This document shows, piece by piece, positions 9,529-19,128 of a stretch of 59,250 bases of DNA (the stretch's first letter is position 1; each line of letters begins with the position of its first letter). This DNA is from Ignavibacteria bacterium (GTDB lineage: Bacteria > Bacteroidota > Ignavibacteria > Kapaibacteriales > Kapaibacteriaceae), in assembly GCA_013204605.1 (NCBI GenBank), contig JABMNI010000052.1:1-59250 (forward strand). Direction: 5' to 3'. Position numbers and translations under genes: made by a program. The notes under the pieces were generated by a model, which searched no databases, was not told where the DNA came from, and saw nothing but the letters and a program-made list of their open reading frames with translations.

Positions 9529-11643
9529 ATGAGAATTGGATTTCTGTTCGCAGCTGCGATCATGGTTATTGCATGGACGCTCAATCCGACTAATGCTAAA
9601 GCTTCAGATCCTCAGTGGCGTGTATTGGGTGAGCTCAAGTATGGTAGACATCATCACTTGGCGCGACCTATTGGAAACGGGAAAATATTGGTGATGGGTG
9701 GCTACCTGAACTCAAGAGGCATACTTGATGGGACACCGACGAGTACTTGTGAGATAATTGACGCATTTACTGGACAAATTTCAATGGGTCCGGACATGGC
9801 AGGTACTAGAGCAGAATTTGTTTGTTTAACTGAGCCCGACGGAAATTTGATAATAATGGGCGGAGTTGGCAGCGGTAGTCAAGGAGTGGAACGATTCGAC
9901 TTGAAAACTCAAACGTGGTCGACACTTGGTAGGATGAAGGTAGGGCGTCGGCAACATTCAGCCGCATTTGTTTCACCCAATGAGATATTGGTAGTAGCCG
10001 GCTATGACTTGAAGAGCTGTGAAGTTTTTGATGTTGCGACAGGCCAATCCAAGTTAGTAGTAGATTATATTGATTATGCCAATAGTGTTAGGGCGTTGGA
10101 ATTCACAACTAGACATCCCGGGTTTTATGGCGGACGTTCCGGCGGCGAAGGTACACCGCGTTCTAATTATTCATTTCAATACAGTGTAACAGGAAACAAA
10201 TGGTCGACTGATACCGACTTGTTTGTTGGAGTTGCCGCCCCTGAAGTCATTTCATTGAATGACGGCACTTGCATAATTGTAGGAGGTGCGGTAAATGAAA
10301 CACCTTCGTTTGTAACTTCTAAGGCTATTGTTTTGGCTCAACCAAACGGAGTTGGGGTTTCCAAAGGTGCTCTGAAGATAGGTCGTCAATGGCATGATAT
10401 TGCGGAGTATAATTCTGGGCAGATTATTTGCGCAGGCGGAATCTCGGATGGAGTCAAATACGAAACTAGCTGCGAATGGATTGATATAGCATCTGGATCC
10501 ACTACCGTTGCCCCTACTTTAAATTACCCACACGCGTTTGCAGAAATGGTGGTTGTCACGGCGTCTGATGGCGGTAAAAAGGCCGTAATGATTTCCGGAC
10601 TTACTGCAACAGGATTTACTCCGTATGTCGAAATACTTGAATCTAATTGTGAAACAGGTACAACCGAAGTTTCGTTATCCAACCGCGGCGTGTATTTGGT
10701 AGGTAGCGCAACATTTTTAGACAAACGTATCCTGTTGACCGACACTGCAAAATATGTTGCCGGAGCAGCTTGGGTCAAAGGAAAAGTATACGTCGCGAGT
10801 GGTTTTGATGTAAAATTTTCGTACAGGATGACAAAGGGGAGCGACGGAGCGCAACCCGATAATGGCCCGGTGGGAGCCGATGGGGTGGCCTTAGTTTTCC
10901 AAAGTCAGTACCAAAATTCCGTTGGTTTAGCTGGTAGAGGTATGGGATATGAAAAAATAGTCAACGGACTAGCAATAGAGTTCGATGCGTACATTAATGC
11001 TGAATATGGAGACGTAGCACCTAGTCACATAGCAGTGCAGAAAGGTGATGGTAGGTTCCTATCTTCAATTCATCAACCCCCTTATTTATTGGGAATGATC
11101 GATAAAGGTGTGCCACCCTTTGTGTCGGACGGGAGAATTTATTACGCCCGCGTTCAATACTCAGGTAGGAGGTTAAAAGTATTCTGTGATACAACCGGAA
11201 AGTTTATTGAACCAGTGTTGACAATCGAAGACGTCGACTTAATGTCTATTCTAGGCAACCCCAAGGATGGCGCAAGTTACATGGGTATTACTTCTGCCAC
11301 GGGCGTTTCTGTGCAGCAACACGAACTGCTGACGTGGGAAATATCGGGCTGCGATGCCCTGATATCTAGCGTTGAAGAGGACCGCACCGAGGTTCTTTCG
11401 CCATACACAGTGTATCCGTCGCCAACCACCGAGTCGTCGGTGCTGATGTTACCGGAGGGTGTTGAACATACAACCTACATCGCTGTGTATTCGAGTAATG
11501 GTGAGCAGGTCCAGCAGTTTTCAGTACCGCAATCTTCGAACACCGTCACATTGCAAGCCGCCGAGCTTTCCAACGGCGTGTATTTGATGGTCTGCCGCGC
11601 CGGTAACGAAGTTCATACGGTTAAGTGGCTGATTTCCCGCTAA
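9529..11643 (+). CDS. Secreted Kelch-like beta-propeller protein with T9SS sorting domain
   Basis: A 704-residue exported protein. The ATG at 9529 follows GGAGAGG by a suitable distance and starts a signal peptide (hydrophobic to about residue 20, cut near NAKAS), so the longer GTG frame from 9481 is rejected. Residues about 30-380 contain Kelch-type repeats with the pattern ...ILVMGGYL..., ...LIIMGGVG..., ...QIICAGGIS..., which would fold as a beta-propeller. A region of about 200 residues with a lectin- or laminin-like look follows (around 430-600). The last 80 residues (YPSPTTES ... VYSSNGEQV ... LSNGVYLMVC) match the type A C-terminal domain that directs export and surface anchoring by the T9SS. 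Ligand unknown. Confidence 0.78.
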   Translation: MRIGFLFAAAIMVIAWTLNPTNAKASDPQWRVLGELKYGRHHHLARPIGNGKILVMGGYLNSRGILDGTPTSTCEIIDAFTGQISMGPDMAGTRAEFVCLTEPDGNLIIMGGVGSGSQGVERFDLKTQTWSTLGRMKVGRRQHSAAFVSPNEILVVAGYDLKSCEVFDVATGQSKLVVDYIDYANSVRALEFTTRHPGFYGGRSGGEGTPRSNYSFQYSVTGNKWSTDTDLFVGVAAPEVISLNDGTCIIVGGAVNETPSFVTSKAIVLAQPNGVGVSKGALKIGRQWHDIAEYNSGQIICAGGISDGVKYETSCEWIDIASGSTTVAPTLNYPHAFAEMVVVTASDGGKKAVMISGLTATGFTPYVEILESNCETGTTEVSLSNRGVYLVGSATFLDKRILLTDTAKYVAGAAWVKGKVYVASGFDVKFSYRMTKGSDGAQPDNGPVGADGVALVFQSQYQNSVGLAGRGMGYEKIVNGLAIEFDAYINAEYGDVAPSHIAVQKGDGRFLSSIHQPPYLLGMIDKGVPPFVSDGRIYYARVQYSGRRLKVFCDTTGKFIEPVLTIEDVDLMSILGNPKDGASYMGITSATGVSVQQHELLTWEISGCDALISSVEEDRTEVLSPYTVYPSPTTESSVLMLPEGVEHTTYIAVYSSNGEQVQQFSVPQSSNTVTLQAAELSNGVYLMVCRAGNEVHTVKWLISR

Positions 11644-11662
11644 TAGATTTCGCAAGGATTGT

Positions 11663-11697
11663 AGGGGGCTTTCTGGTTCCTGCAATTGTAGGGGGCT
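11663..11697 (+). repeat. Tandem pair of the AGGGGGCT motif between convergent genes
   Basis: Two copies of ATTGTAGGGGGCTTT lie 27 bp apart (core octamers at 11663-11670 and 11690-11697) in the short gap between the Kelch-like gene and the opposite-strand AEC transporter. The second copy runs into the transporter's stop codon. They are the only two copies of the octamer outside genes in this window and are in the same orientation. They cannot form a hairpin with each other, so they are not a simple terminator. Confidence 0.75.
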
Positions 11698-12615
11698 TTA
11701 CCAGATCCCCGCAATAAACGGTAGAGTGAACATGGAGATTACGGTGGTGAATAGGATGAGTTGGGCCAGGGACTCGTCGTCGAGACCGTAGTTCTCGGCA
11801 AGGACAATGGTTAACATCATGGTGGGCATTGCTGTTTCAAGCAGCAGTGCCCTTGATGTTTGTGGGTGGCTGGTTAGTAGGGGAATTAGAAGAAATCCGA
11901 CCACGGGCGCTACGAGTAGCTTAATGGCAATTGCTGGGGAGAGGAGAGGGATCGACTTGAAGTCTGGAATCCGAAGCGCCATACCAATGGTGAAAATCAT
12001 GAGCGGGATTACAGCAGAACCAAGCTGAACGCAACTTGATGTAATGAACTCAGGAATCGGTATTCCTGTCATGTTTACGGCCAATCCGAGTATGGCTGTA
12101 AGAATTGGTGGCAACGTGAAAATTTGCTTTACGCCCTCAGCAAATGTATGCCGATTTCCCGAGGTGCCGTACTCTACACAAATGATGGTGCCGATTGAAA
12201 ATAGTAGCGGCGTCATTCCCACCATGTCGAACATTAAGGGTATTGCACTGTACTCAGGACCGACCAACGCCGTAACAATTGGCAGTCCAATGTATGTGGC
12301 ATTTCCCCAGGTTGAACCAAGTATTAACGCCCCGGCAACATTTCGTGGAATTTTGCCACGTAACAAAACACCGTAAACTAAATACGATAGTAATCCACAC
12401 ACGACTACGACGCTTGTGGATATCAGCGAAGTTATCCACAAGTTATTCGTCAACGCTATGTCAACGAAAACGGAAAACGTGAGCGCGGGAAGGAAAACAT
12501 TTAGGACCAGTTTTCCTATCGTACGGCGGATAGAACCGCAATCCACAATGTGGATTCGTCCAAAAATCACTCCAATTGCCATTATCCACAGTAAAGAGAG
12601 AAAAGTTGTGTTCAT
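11698..12615 (-). CDS. AEC (auxin efflux carrier) family permease
   Basis: A 305-residue integral membrane protein with about ten hydrophobic segments in two inverted halves. AEC-family features are seen: N-terminal ...LLWIMAIGVIFGRIHIVD, LVLNVFLPALTFSVF in the first half, and the second-half LLLETAMPTMMLTIVLAENYGLD. Bacterial members export organic acids or other small anions; the substrate here is unknown. The frame is open to 12690, but the usual family start corresponds to the ATG at 12615 (MNTTFLSLLW). The stop codon overlaps the second AGGGGGCT copy. It is divergent from the LytTR regulator at 12720, which could control it, though I see no operator that proves this. Confidence 0.82.
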   Translation of the reverse strand: MNTTFLSLLWIMAIGVIFGRIHIVDCGSIRRTIGKLVLNVFLPALTFSVFVDIALTNNLWITSLISTSVVVVCGLLSYLVYGVLLRGKIPRNVAGALILGSTWGNATYIGLPIVTALVGPEYSAIPLMFDMVGMTPLLFSIGTIICVEYGTSGNRHTFAEGVKQIFTLPPILTAILGLAVNMTGIPIPEFITSSCVQLGSAVIPLMIFTIGMALRIPDFKSIPLLSPAIAIKLLVAPVVGFLLIPLLTSHPQTSRALLLETAMPTMMLTIVLAENYGLDDESLAQLILFTTVISMFTLPFIAGIW

Positions 12616-12719
12616 AGGGTTTTCGGCCAGTTGCAAGTGAAAACGAAACGTAACATTCTTTAATGAATATAGGGTGCAATTTCGCTCCATAACGCCTTAA
12701 CCACCAAATGGAGCCCGTC

Positions 12720-13481
12720 ATGTACATCAGAGTTGTAAGCGTATTGCAAGCCGCCGACTGGGTGCACGTTCAAAACAATTTTGCCGCCAATGAGCAACAT
12801 ACAGTTGGGTTTGTGGCTAATCTGACCTCGGTGGAGGGGCTGGTGCAGGCCTGCGTAGATTACCGACCCGATGCTGTGATCATTGATCCAGCAATCGACA
12901 ATGGTGAGATTCTTACGGATTGGCGCGAAAATTTTTCGGCCCCACCGCAGCTAATCTGCGTCTCTGCCGACGTGAGTTTTGCCGTCCAAGCGTTCGAGGC
13001 CGGCGCCGTACATTACCTGCTGCTGCCGTGTACTGCCGACATGGCAGGCACCGCGCTCAGGCGCCTCCACCGTCGGTTGATTTCGCCCGCCGTCCAAGAG
13101 CAAACAGCCGTACTACGCGAGGTTCGTCCAACCACAATGGCGAATATTATTACTCTGCCGGACTCGTATGGCTATGAGGTCCGTTCGGCCGACAAAATAG
13201 TCTGCGCCCGTGCAGAAGGTGCGTACACGAGGTTCATTTTTGAACAAGAACCGCAGGTGCTGGTCTCGAAAAGTTTAGGCGAATGCGAACAAACTCTCAC
13301 CGATGTAGGAATGCTCCGCGTTCATCGTTCGCACATGGTTAGCATTGCCCACATCCGTAAGGTAGCACGCGGAAAAACTTCACGCGTTATACTTTCAACC
13401 GGCGACCAGTTAAGTATTGGAAATTCATACCTCGAACAACTCATCACCGCACTCAACGTGGCGGGACGCAGGCGTAGTTGA
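12720..13481 (+). CDS. LytTR response regulator with degenerate receiver domain
   Basis: A 253-residue DNA-binding regulator. The ATG at 12720 follows GGAG at a good distance and is preferred over the ATG at 12708. Residues about 1-115 resemble a receiver domain: the phosphoacceptor-like D is in AVIIDPAI and the Ser of CVSAD is present. The N-terminal acidic pair is missing, however, and the conserved Lys of the LLKP motif is replaced (YLLLPC). This makes normal phosphorylation doubtful. Residues about 145-250 form a LytTR DNA-binding domain (ICARAEGAYTRF, LRVHRSHMVSI, LSTGDQLSIGNSYLEQL). No histidine kinase lies nearby. Possible targets are the divergent permease or the secreted protein downstream. 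Confidence 0.82.
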   Translation: MYIRVVSVLQAADWVHVQNNFAANEQHTVGFVANLTSVEGLVQACVDYRPDAVIIDPAIDNGEILTDWRENFSAPPQLICVSADVSFAVQAFEAGAVHYLLLPCTADMAGTALRRLHRRLISPAVQEQTAVLREVRPTTMANIITLPDSYGYEVRSADKIVCARAEGAYTRFIFEQEPQVLVSKSLGECEQTLTDVGMLRVHRSHMVSIAHIRKVARGKTSRVILSTGDQLSIGNSYLEQLITALNVAGRRRS

Positions 13482-13551
13482 TTGCATAGCACAGTACAGG
13501 TGATTGCATTGCTCAGTCGCAGCTAATCTCCCAGCGGTTGTAGTTTTGGCG

Positions 13552-15747
13552 ATGCGCCGCTTCCACGAATTTTTATTCTACTGCATTGCCCTGCTTGTTT
13601 TCTGTCCCGTGGGCAGCGTTGCTCAAGACTTGGAAGGCATTATCAATTTCTACTCGGGCGTCTCATTTGTAGACCATTGCAAGAACAACATTACCGTTCT
13701 CGACACCGCCGGATTCGCCGAAGGCGATGCAGTCATCCTCATTCAAATGAAGGGGGCTACGGTAGATTCCACGGGCAACATCGTAGACTTTGGAGCTGCC
13801 GGTCGGTTTGAAAAAAATATAATCGATTCAATCCGTGGCAACGTTTTCACCTTTCGGTTCACTATGCTGCATGACTACACTGAATTGGGCTCTGTGCAAA
13901 TTGTTTCGATGCCTTCGTACAAGTCTGCTCGTGTGGTGAAGCCCCTTACATGTAAACCTTGGGACGGAATATCGGGTGGCGTGCTGGCGTTTGCAGTAGC
14001 AGATTCGATGATCTTGAACGCAGACATTGATGTGTCGGGAAGGGGCTTTAGGGGCGATACTGTGTTGGCTTCGGGCGAAGGCATTGCGGGCATTACCAAC
14101 GTTCCGGCAACAAGATGGGCCAACGGCGGAGGCTATTCACCGCAGGTTGCTCAAGGCGGCAGTGGTGGCACGGGAATGGGGTCGGGCGGCGGCGGACACC
14201 ACGGCTGCGGCGGAGAGGGCGTGGAGAGCTGTACAAAAATTTCACGGCGGGTGCCCGGCGGACAAGAGATTCGGTACGATGCCGGAGCTAATTGGATTTT
14301 TATGGGTGGCGCCGGCGGGTCGGGAACACAACCATCGCTCACTTCCGGTAGCGCGCCCACGATTCTTGCCGGTGGCAACGGCGGCGGTATCTTAATCTTG
14401 AACGTGCCGGTAATAATTGGCGACGGAAATGCCACCATACATTCAAATGGAGGGCAGGGTACCAGGATTAACCCAAGTGGTAAACTACCCGGCGCGATTC
14501 CTGCAGGCGGTGGTGCCGGTGGTGCGTTAATGGTCACAGCTTACATTATTCGGTACGTGCCTTTTTTATCGGCGCATGGCGGAGATGCAACGCAAACGCC
14601 GTGGGACACACTGCAGCCGATTGCCGGCAGCGGCGGTGGCGGAACTATTCGATTGGGTACCACATCGCCCCTTAACCTAAATTTTGGGCATTACGATGCG
14701 GGCAAGCCAAGTGGGCAGAATTGTGTGGGCACCAAGGGGTGCTCGGGGAGGGTGTATTACAACAACGGACTCAACATTGCAACGCAGACGCACCGCCGAA
14801 GATACGTGCTAAACAAGGCCGACACCGCAATGTGCGTGGGCGATACCGTGGCGCTATGGGCGCGCACCGTGGGTAGGGTAACGTGGTATGTTGGCGCCAA
14901 TCCAATTTGTGATTCCTGCGACACCGCGCTAGTTAGTCCACAGCAAACCACGCAGTACTGGTACCGCACCGTCTACTCTGACTTCTGCGAAGATTCCGGA
15001 AGTGTTGAAGTAGTAGTGTATGACCTGCCGCAGCCGAATTTGCAGACGCCCGATCCAATTTGCATTCGCGACAGCACACTGCTCAGCGCCGCGCCGGGCA
15101 TGGCCAAGTACCGCTGGAGCACCGGCGATACCACGCAGTCATTCTACGCCCGCACCGTGGGCTGGTACCACGTTACCGTCACCAACACCAACGGCTGCAG
15201 CCAAACAGATTCGGTATTTGTTTCTGTGCTCCCCAAACGCATTTTGGATATTATTGAGTTAAGGGGCTTGACCGAACTCACACTTCCATCTGTGTATCCA
15301 AATGAATTGAGCAACGCAATGTTTACCATTCAAAACACATTTACCGTACCGGCAATTGTGCGCAATGTGGAACTCGCCAGCAACACACAATTCTCAGTGC
15401 CACTTCCGCAATTTCCGTTTACGGTAAACGGCGGGCAAACGCAACAGGTGTGGGTGTACGCATCGAATGAAATTCCGGGAACGTACCGCGACACTATAAC
15501 CATCATCGAACCATGCGGCGAAACCTTGGTGCCAGTTGCGTTTACCGTTTTCGAAACGCCGTGGATTTCTAAGTGCAACGTGCGAGTAACATCGCAAGGT
15601 GAAATGGAAGATTTTCTTGAGCAATTGCGCGCAAAGAAAATTGAATTTGTGGTGTTCAATTTGGTGGGTGAAAAGTGTTTACCGCCCTACATGCGAGGCA
15701 CCTACATTGTGCGCACCAGCAAATCGGTTACCCTACTGTCCTTTTAA
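13552..15747 (+). CDS. Secreted glycine-rich protein with Ig/PKD-like domains
   Basis: A 731-residue exported protein starting at the ATG at 13552, which opens a signal peptide (hydrophobic run ending near GSVAQ); the longer frame from 13504 adds an unlikely N-terminus. The mature part begins with a beta-rich domain, then a long glycine-rich stretch (about residues 190-390, many GGSGG and GGGG runs). Two Ig/PKD-like modules with paired Cys follow (about 425-590), then an Ig-like domain and a short T9SS-like tail (VVFNLVGEK ... RGTYIVRT). The final codons TLLSF and the stop lie inside a 42-bp copy of the 3' end of the asparagine synthase gene found 3.65 kb further on. That copy is a repeat bounding an inserted segment. 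Role: probably a surface or matrix protein. Confidence 0.72.
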   Translation: MRRFHEFLFYCIALLVFCPVGSVAQDLEGIINFYSGVSFVDHCKNNITVLDTAGFAEGDAVILIQMKGATVDSTGNIVDFGAAGRFEKNIIDSIRGNVFTFRFTMLHDYTELGSVQIVSMPSYKSARVVKPLTCKPWDGISGGVLAFAVADSMILNADIDVSGRGFRGDTVLASGEGIAGITNVPATRWANGGGYSPQVAQGGSGGTGMGSGGGGHHGCGGEGVESCTKISRRVPGGQEIRYDAGANWIFMGGAGGSGTQPSLTSGSAPTILAGGNGGGILILNVPVIIGDGNATIHSNGGQGTRINPSGKLPGAIPAGGGAGGALMVTAYIIRYVPFLSAHGGDATQTPWDTLQPIAGSGGGGTIRLGTTSPLNLNFGHYDAGKPSGQNCVGTKGCSGRVYYNNGLNIATQTHRRRYVLNKADTAMCVGDTVALWARTVGRVTWYVGANPICDSCDTALVSPQQTTQYWYRTVYSDFCEDSGSVEVVVYDLPQPNLQTPDPICIRDSTLLSAAPGMAKYRWSTGDTTQSFYARTVGWYHVTVTNTNGCSQTDSVFVSVLPKRILDIIELRGLTELTLPSVYPNELSNAMFTIQNTFTVPAIVRNVELASNTQFSVPLPQFPFTVNGGQTQQVWVYASNEIPGTYRDTITIIEPCGETLVPVAFTVFETPWISKCNVRVTSQGEMEDFLEQLRAKKIEFVVFNLVGEKCLPPYMRGTYIVRTSKSVTLLSF

Positions 15748-15768
15748 GAACTCTCGTAGCATGGCCAG
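15727..15768 (+). repeat. Left copy of a 42-bp direct repeat derived from the asnB 3' end
   Basis: This segment matches 19377-19418 at 39 of 42 positions, at an offset of exactly 3,650 bp. Read on the minus strand it encodes LAMLREFLKGQ and a stop, the C-terminus of the asparagine synthase whose intact gene ends at 19383. On the plus strand it supplies the last codons and stop of the glycine-rich secreted protein. Its position suggests a target-site-like duplication flanking an inserted 3.6 kb cassette. Confidence 0.85.
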
Positions 15769-15776
15769 AAATTTAA

Positions 15777-18428
15777 CTAATTACTCACCAGCACCTTCAT
15801 TGTGTTTGAGCCTTTTTCGGTTTCTAGGACAAGTAGGAACACTCCGCTTTGAAGACCAATTGTGCTGAAATCGAATTCGTGACGCTGTGCACTTGGTTGA
15901 GTAGAAATAGTTTGCCGTAGTAGAGTGCTCAGATCAACTTCAACACCACCGTAAAGATTGTAGAGCCTTAGCGACGACCAAACACCAGCAAGGTTGAGGT
16001 TGTTTACTCTTACTCTAAGTTGTCCGACGGTAGGTGTGGGATACGCATACACTGTGGTAACACGCGTAGGTTCGAACGGTTCATCTACTCCAGTAGCAGC
16101 AGGAACAAAATAGTACACACCATCGCTGGTAGAAGCGTACACCAACCCCATAGTATCAATGGCCAGATCGTTGATGAATGCGCCGAGCAAGTCCTGACCG
16201 CCCAAGGTGCGCCAGGTTGCCCCGGCATCGAAACTTTCAATCACACCGTCCTCCATGGTTGCGACCAGCACGCGTCCGTCGGGATGACTTATTATCTCGC
16301 GGCGTCCGGTGAACCCCGGCCGCGACCGCGTTTCAAGGTACACGTCTTGCCAAGTTTTACCTCCGTTGGTGGAGCGTATCAAACGACCGTCGGACATGGA
16401 GTAGGGGCGTCTTGGTTGTCCGGCCGAAGGAAATCTGATTATTTTCCCAACCGTAGCCAATACTGTATCAGAGCTTGGCAGACGATGCATGAACCACACA
16501 CACAGGTTTGCGTCCAGGCCATCCTTGCGTTTCGTCCAGGTCACGCCCGCATCTGTTGAGAGATAGAACCCTCCGTTGTAAAGAGCAATTTCGCCAGTAT
16601 CAGTTTGCACATAACTCCCTCGAAATCCTGCCAATAAATCACCGCTAGACAACTTCACAATACCGGAACACGAAACAAGATTACCCTCTTTGTTACGGGG
16701 AAGCCCCTTGCCGCCAATAATCCAAGTTGCCCCTGCGTTGCGCGAAATGTACAGCGAATCTCGTGTGGCAAAGTGCGTTGAGCTGTCCAACATGATATAA
16801 CTGCTAATCGACGCCCACACTATGTCAGTACCGGACGGACTGATTACTTCCGACGAATCGGATGAATTTGAGTATCGAAGGATATCCAGTCCATGATTGT
16901 AAAGCGTTGTACCGGGTGTTACCTCAACAACCCCTTGCTGATGTGAACAAATACTTGAATTGTCGTAATAGGCCTCAGATGACAGGAATGGATTAGGTGA
17001 TACGTACGCACCGTCGTTTATATTTATGGCCGTGGTTGTTTGCCACGTAGCGTATTGAGGATTCCATTTTACTATTGCTGACGTGTAGGTACACACCCCG
17101 TCTACATTTAAACTGTCGACCGGGTAAATTTGGTCAATCACTACCGGACGCTGACCATAATAAACCGACTTGCTAGAATTGATCAATTCTGGCACAACAC
17201 CTGTTTGTAGCCAAGTAGCACCATCGTCCGATGAACGCATCAATCCATACCCAGTCCCCGCAACATACACGCCATTATCATACGCGAGGGATCTGATACT
17301 GAGAGAATTACCACGAATTTCGAGTGGTGTAAACACTTCGGCAGATAGGAATCCCAATTTACCTATGTACGGTAACGAGTAAGAGCCGTCGGCGTGGTGT
17401 GTAATGTGCCCTTTATCGTACGGTTGGAGTCTACTAAACCGAGTAAGCGGTAAACCGACCGTCCTATCCCACCAGGTTTTCCCACCATCAGTAGTTGTTG
17501 CAATATGCGCGGATTCAAACCACAGCGTAACATGGTTCAAGACATTCTTTTGGGCATGGGTAACAGTAAAGTTGCCTCTATCATTTCCGCCGCCAAGCAC
17601 TAATGAAGAATTCACAAAGGTCAGCGAATCTAAAAATTTCCATGTGGTACCGTTGTTTAGTGAAATGCCAATTTTTGTGCTTGCATCCGAATACCCTTTT
17701 CTACTAATTCCACAGATAATATTGTTGGAATCCAAATAGCAGTATGTTTGAGTATACCTTGGTAGGCGCACTTCAATTAACTCTGATGAGCCGGACCGAA
17801 GTTCAAGCCAGGTGACTAAGGAGTCCGCGATTCCGGAACGGAACGCTACTATGCCGGCGCTAGGCTCGGTAAATCTGCGGTCGGTTGCGTCTGCCTGAAT
17901 TCTTTTATTATTGGAAAGCTTCCAAGTATCACCGTAATCTGCTGATATATAGGTGGTGTCACGGTCAAAAAAGCGCACTATCAGCATAGAATCCACAATG
18001 CCAACGGAAGATATATCCCTGAATTCTACAGGAGTGATAAATTTCCATTCTTTTTCTTCTGGCAGGTATCTAGCCAACCTATCCTCTCCCGTTCTGGATT
18101 TATCTGACCAAAATGCATACAGTTTCCCGATAGATACTCCTAATTTTAGGTGTCCTGAGACTGTCCACAAAGGATGGAAAGGCAACGCCGACCACTGCAT
18201 ACCCTGTTTGTCCCCACTGATAACAACACGGCCACACATGACTTTAAATTCCCCACTGGTATTGGCACTCAGATTTACTCTAACCGAAGCATTTGAATTG
18301 TCCCCTTCATAAGTGCTCGCGTGAAAGCCCGCAATAACCGGAGGTATCAACTTCCACTGTTGTGCTGTTGCAACCGTAGGTACGATAAGAATCATTACGG
18401 CTAGAACAGAGTACACCGCTATTTTCAT
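15777..18428 (-). CDS. Secreted BNR/Asp-box propeller protein with T9SS sorting domain
   Basis: An 883-residue exported protein. The ATG at 18428 starts a clean signal peptide (hydrophobic core ending ATAQQ) with GGGAG upstream; the frame open to 18581 is rejected. At least six Asp-box motifs of the S-x-D-x-G-x-T-W type are visible (TTDGGKTW, SSDDGATW, SRNAGATW, STDAGVTW, STNGGKTW, SFDAGATW), as in sialidase-like and photosystem assembly-like propellers. No sialidase catalytic Arg triad or FRIP motif is recognisable, so enzyme activity is not claimed. The last 90 residues (AYPTPTVGQL ... LYNLYGG ... SGVFLLVLET) form a T9SS C-terminal domain. It lies within the 3.65 kb cassette bounded by direct repeats, downstream of a terminator that follows the cysteine-rich gene. 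Confidence 0.78.
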   Translation of the reverse strand: MKIAVYSVLAVMILIVPTVATAQQWKLIPPVIAGFHASTYEGDNSNASVRVNLSANTSGEFKVMCGRVVISGDKQGMQWSALPFHPLWTVSGHLKLGVSIGKLYAFWSDKSRTGEDRLARYLPEEKEWKFITPVEFRDISSVGIVDSMLIVRFFDRDTTYISADYGDTWKLSNNKRIQADATDRRFTEPSAGIVAFRSGIADSLVTWLELRSGSSELIEVRLPRYTQTYCYLDSNNIICGISRKGYSDASTKIGISLNNGTTWKFLDSLTFVNSSLVLGGGNDRGNFTVTHAQKNVLNHVTLWFESAHIATTTDGGKTWWDRTVGLPLTRFSRLQPYDKGHITHHADGSYSLPYIGKLGFLSAEVFTPLEIRGNSLSIRSLAYDNGVYVAGTGYGLMRSSDDGATWLQTGVVPELINSSKSVYYGQRPVVIDQIYPVDSLNVDGVCTYTSAIVKWNPQYATWQTTTAININDGAYVSPNPFLSSEAYYDNSSICSHQQGVVEVTPGTTLYNHGLDILRYSNSSDSSEVISPSGTDIVWASISSYIMLDSSTHFATRDSLYISRNAGATWIIGGKGLPRNKEGNLVSCSGIVKLSSGDLLAGFRGSYVQTDTGEIALYNGGFYLSTDAGVTWTKRKDGLDANLCVWFMHRLPSSDTVLATVGKIIRFPSAGQPRRPYSMSDGRLIRSTNGGKTWQDVYLETRSRPGFTGRREIISHPDGRVLVATMEDGVIESFDAGATWRTLGGQDLLGAFINDLAIDTMGLVYASTSDGVYYFVPAATGVDEPFEPTRVTTVYAYPTPTVGQLRVRVNNLNLAGVWSSLRLYNLYGGVEVDLSTLLRQTISTQPSAQRHEFDFSTIGLQSGVFLLVLETEKGSNTMKVLVSN

Positions 18429-18455
18429 GGAGAGTCTCCCATAAATTTGGTCGTT

Positions 18456-18488
18456 GCAAAAAAGGGCGAGGAGGCGGTGCCTCCTCGC
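18456..18488 (-). terminator. Rho-independent terminator after the cysteine-rich protein gene
   Basis: GCGAGGAGGC (18466-18475) pairs perfectly with GCCTCCTCGC (18479-18488) around a three-base loop. On the minus strand the hairpin is followed by CCC and a run of six T. It stands 16 bases past the stop of the minus-strand gene at 18505-19128 and before the start of the next minus-strand gene. The two genes are therefore probably separate transcripts or only partly coupled. Confidence 0.85.
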
Positions 18489-18504
18489 AATGAAGTTTAA
18501 AATT

Positions 18505-19128
18505 TTAATGACAAGTAGGGCAGGTGCCAGGAACATAATATTGGCAGAGTTCCTCAAGGCAACTACCTTGGCAGTTTGCATTCGGTGAGGTGCAGTCCGC
18601 TCGCATCAGGATGTTCATGTCTCCATCCGGTCTGTTCTTGCAGAACCTCCACTGCCTGATGCAACACTCGGAATTTGGACACCGAACCAAACACGGCCCT
18701 AACCGTTGGACACAGCGGGGCATGGCTATAACCCAACAGTAATAGTTAGGTTCTTCGTCACAATAGGGTATACTACTACGCAAGCCCAATGCATCTCCTG
18801 ACAAAGGATCCAAAACACAAAATACCGCCTTGAGAATCTTTTGGTTGTTCGGCGGCAAGGGAATTCCCGTGGCACAGACTTTCTTGACCCCAGTGAAGGA
18901 ATTAACGCCGTACCCATCGTTGCATGGTGCGATTGTGCTTGGCGGTAAATAGTTGATGTGACACACCGTAATATCAACGTCATAGTTTACGCTGTCTATA
19001 CAGATTGTCCTGCTTATAACGGTGTCAGTGGCACCTTCCGGACAATCGCACAAAGATGACTGGGCGAACGCCTTCCCACCACAGATGAAAAGTAAAAGTA
19101 GAAGCGTAGCGTAATGTTTACGCCACAT
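18505..19128 (-). CDS. Secreted cysteine-rich protein of unknown function
   Basis: A 207-residue protein I do not recognise. It has a typical signal peptide (MWRKHY followed by a run of Leu, ending KAFAQ). The mature part holds more than twenty Cys, many in pairs such as CDC, CCIR and CPTC at the C-terminus, with no membrane span after the signal. Disulfide-stabilised exposure outside the cell is likely. It has no obvious T9SS tail. The start at 19128 has no Shine-Dalgarno within the normal window. Instead a run of ten G lies 18 bases upstream, and a 39-codon ORF with a good ribosome binding site overlaps the start by 11 bases. It lies in the repeat-bounded cassette with the Asp-box protein. 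Confidence 0.7.
   Translation of the reverse strand: MWRKHYATLLLLLFICGGKAFAQSSLCDCPEGATDTVISRTICIDSVNYDVDITVCHINYLPPSTIAPCNDGYGVNSFTGVKKVCATGIPLPPNNQKILKAVFCVLDPLSGDALGLRSSIPYCDEEPNYYCWVIAMPRCVQRLGPCLVRCPNSECCIRQWRFCKNRPDGDMNILMRADCTSPNANCQGSCLEELCQYYVPGTCPTCH

Noticed and set aside
9468-9584. Longer FkbM gene overlapping the divergent Kelch-like gene
   Set aside because: The extra residues do not resemble the family, and both promoters would be buried in coding sequence.
11656-11702. Twin AGGGGGCT copies as a terminator
   Set aside because: The copies are direct, not inverted, and no stem with a T-run can be drawn.
15777-18428. Sialidase activity for the Asp-box protein
   Set aside because: Asp boxes are structural; the Arg triad and FRIP motif of sialidases are not recognisable.
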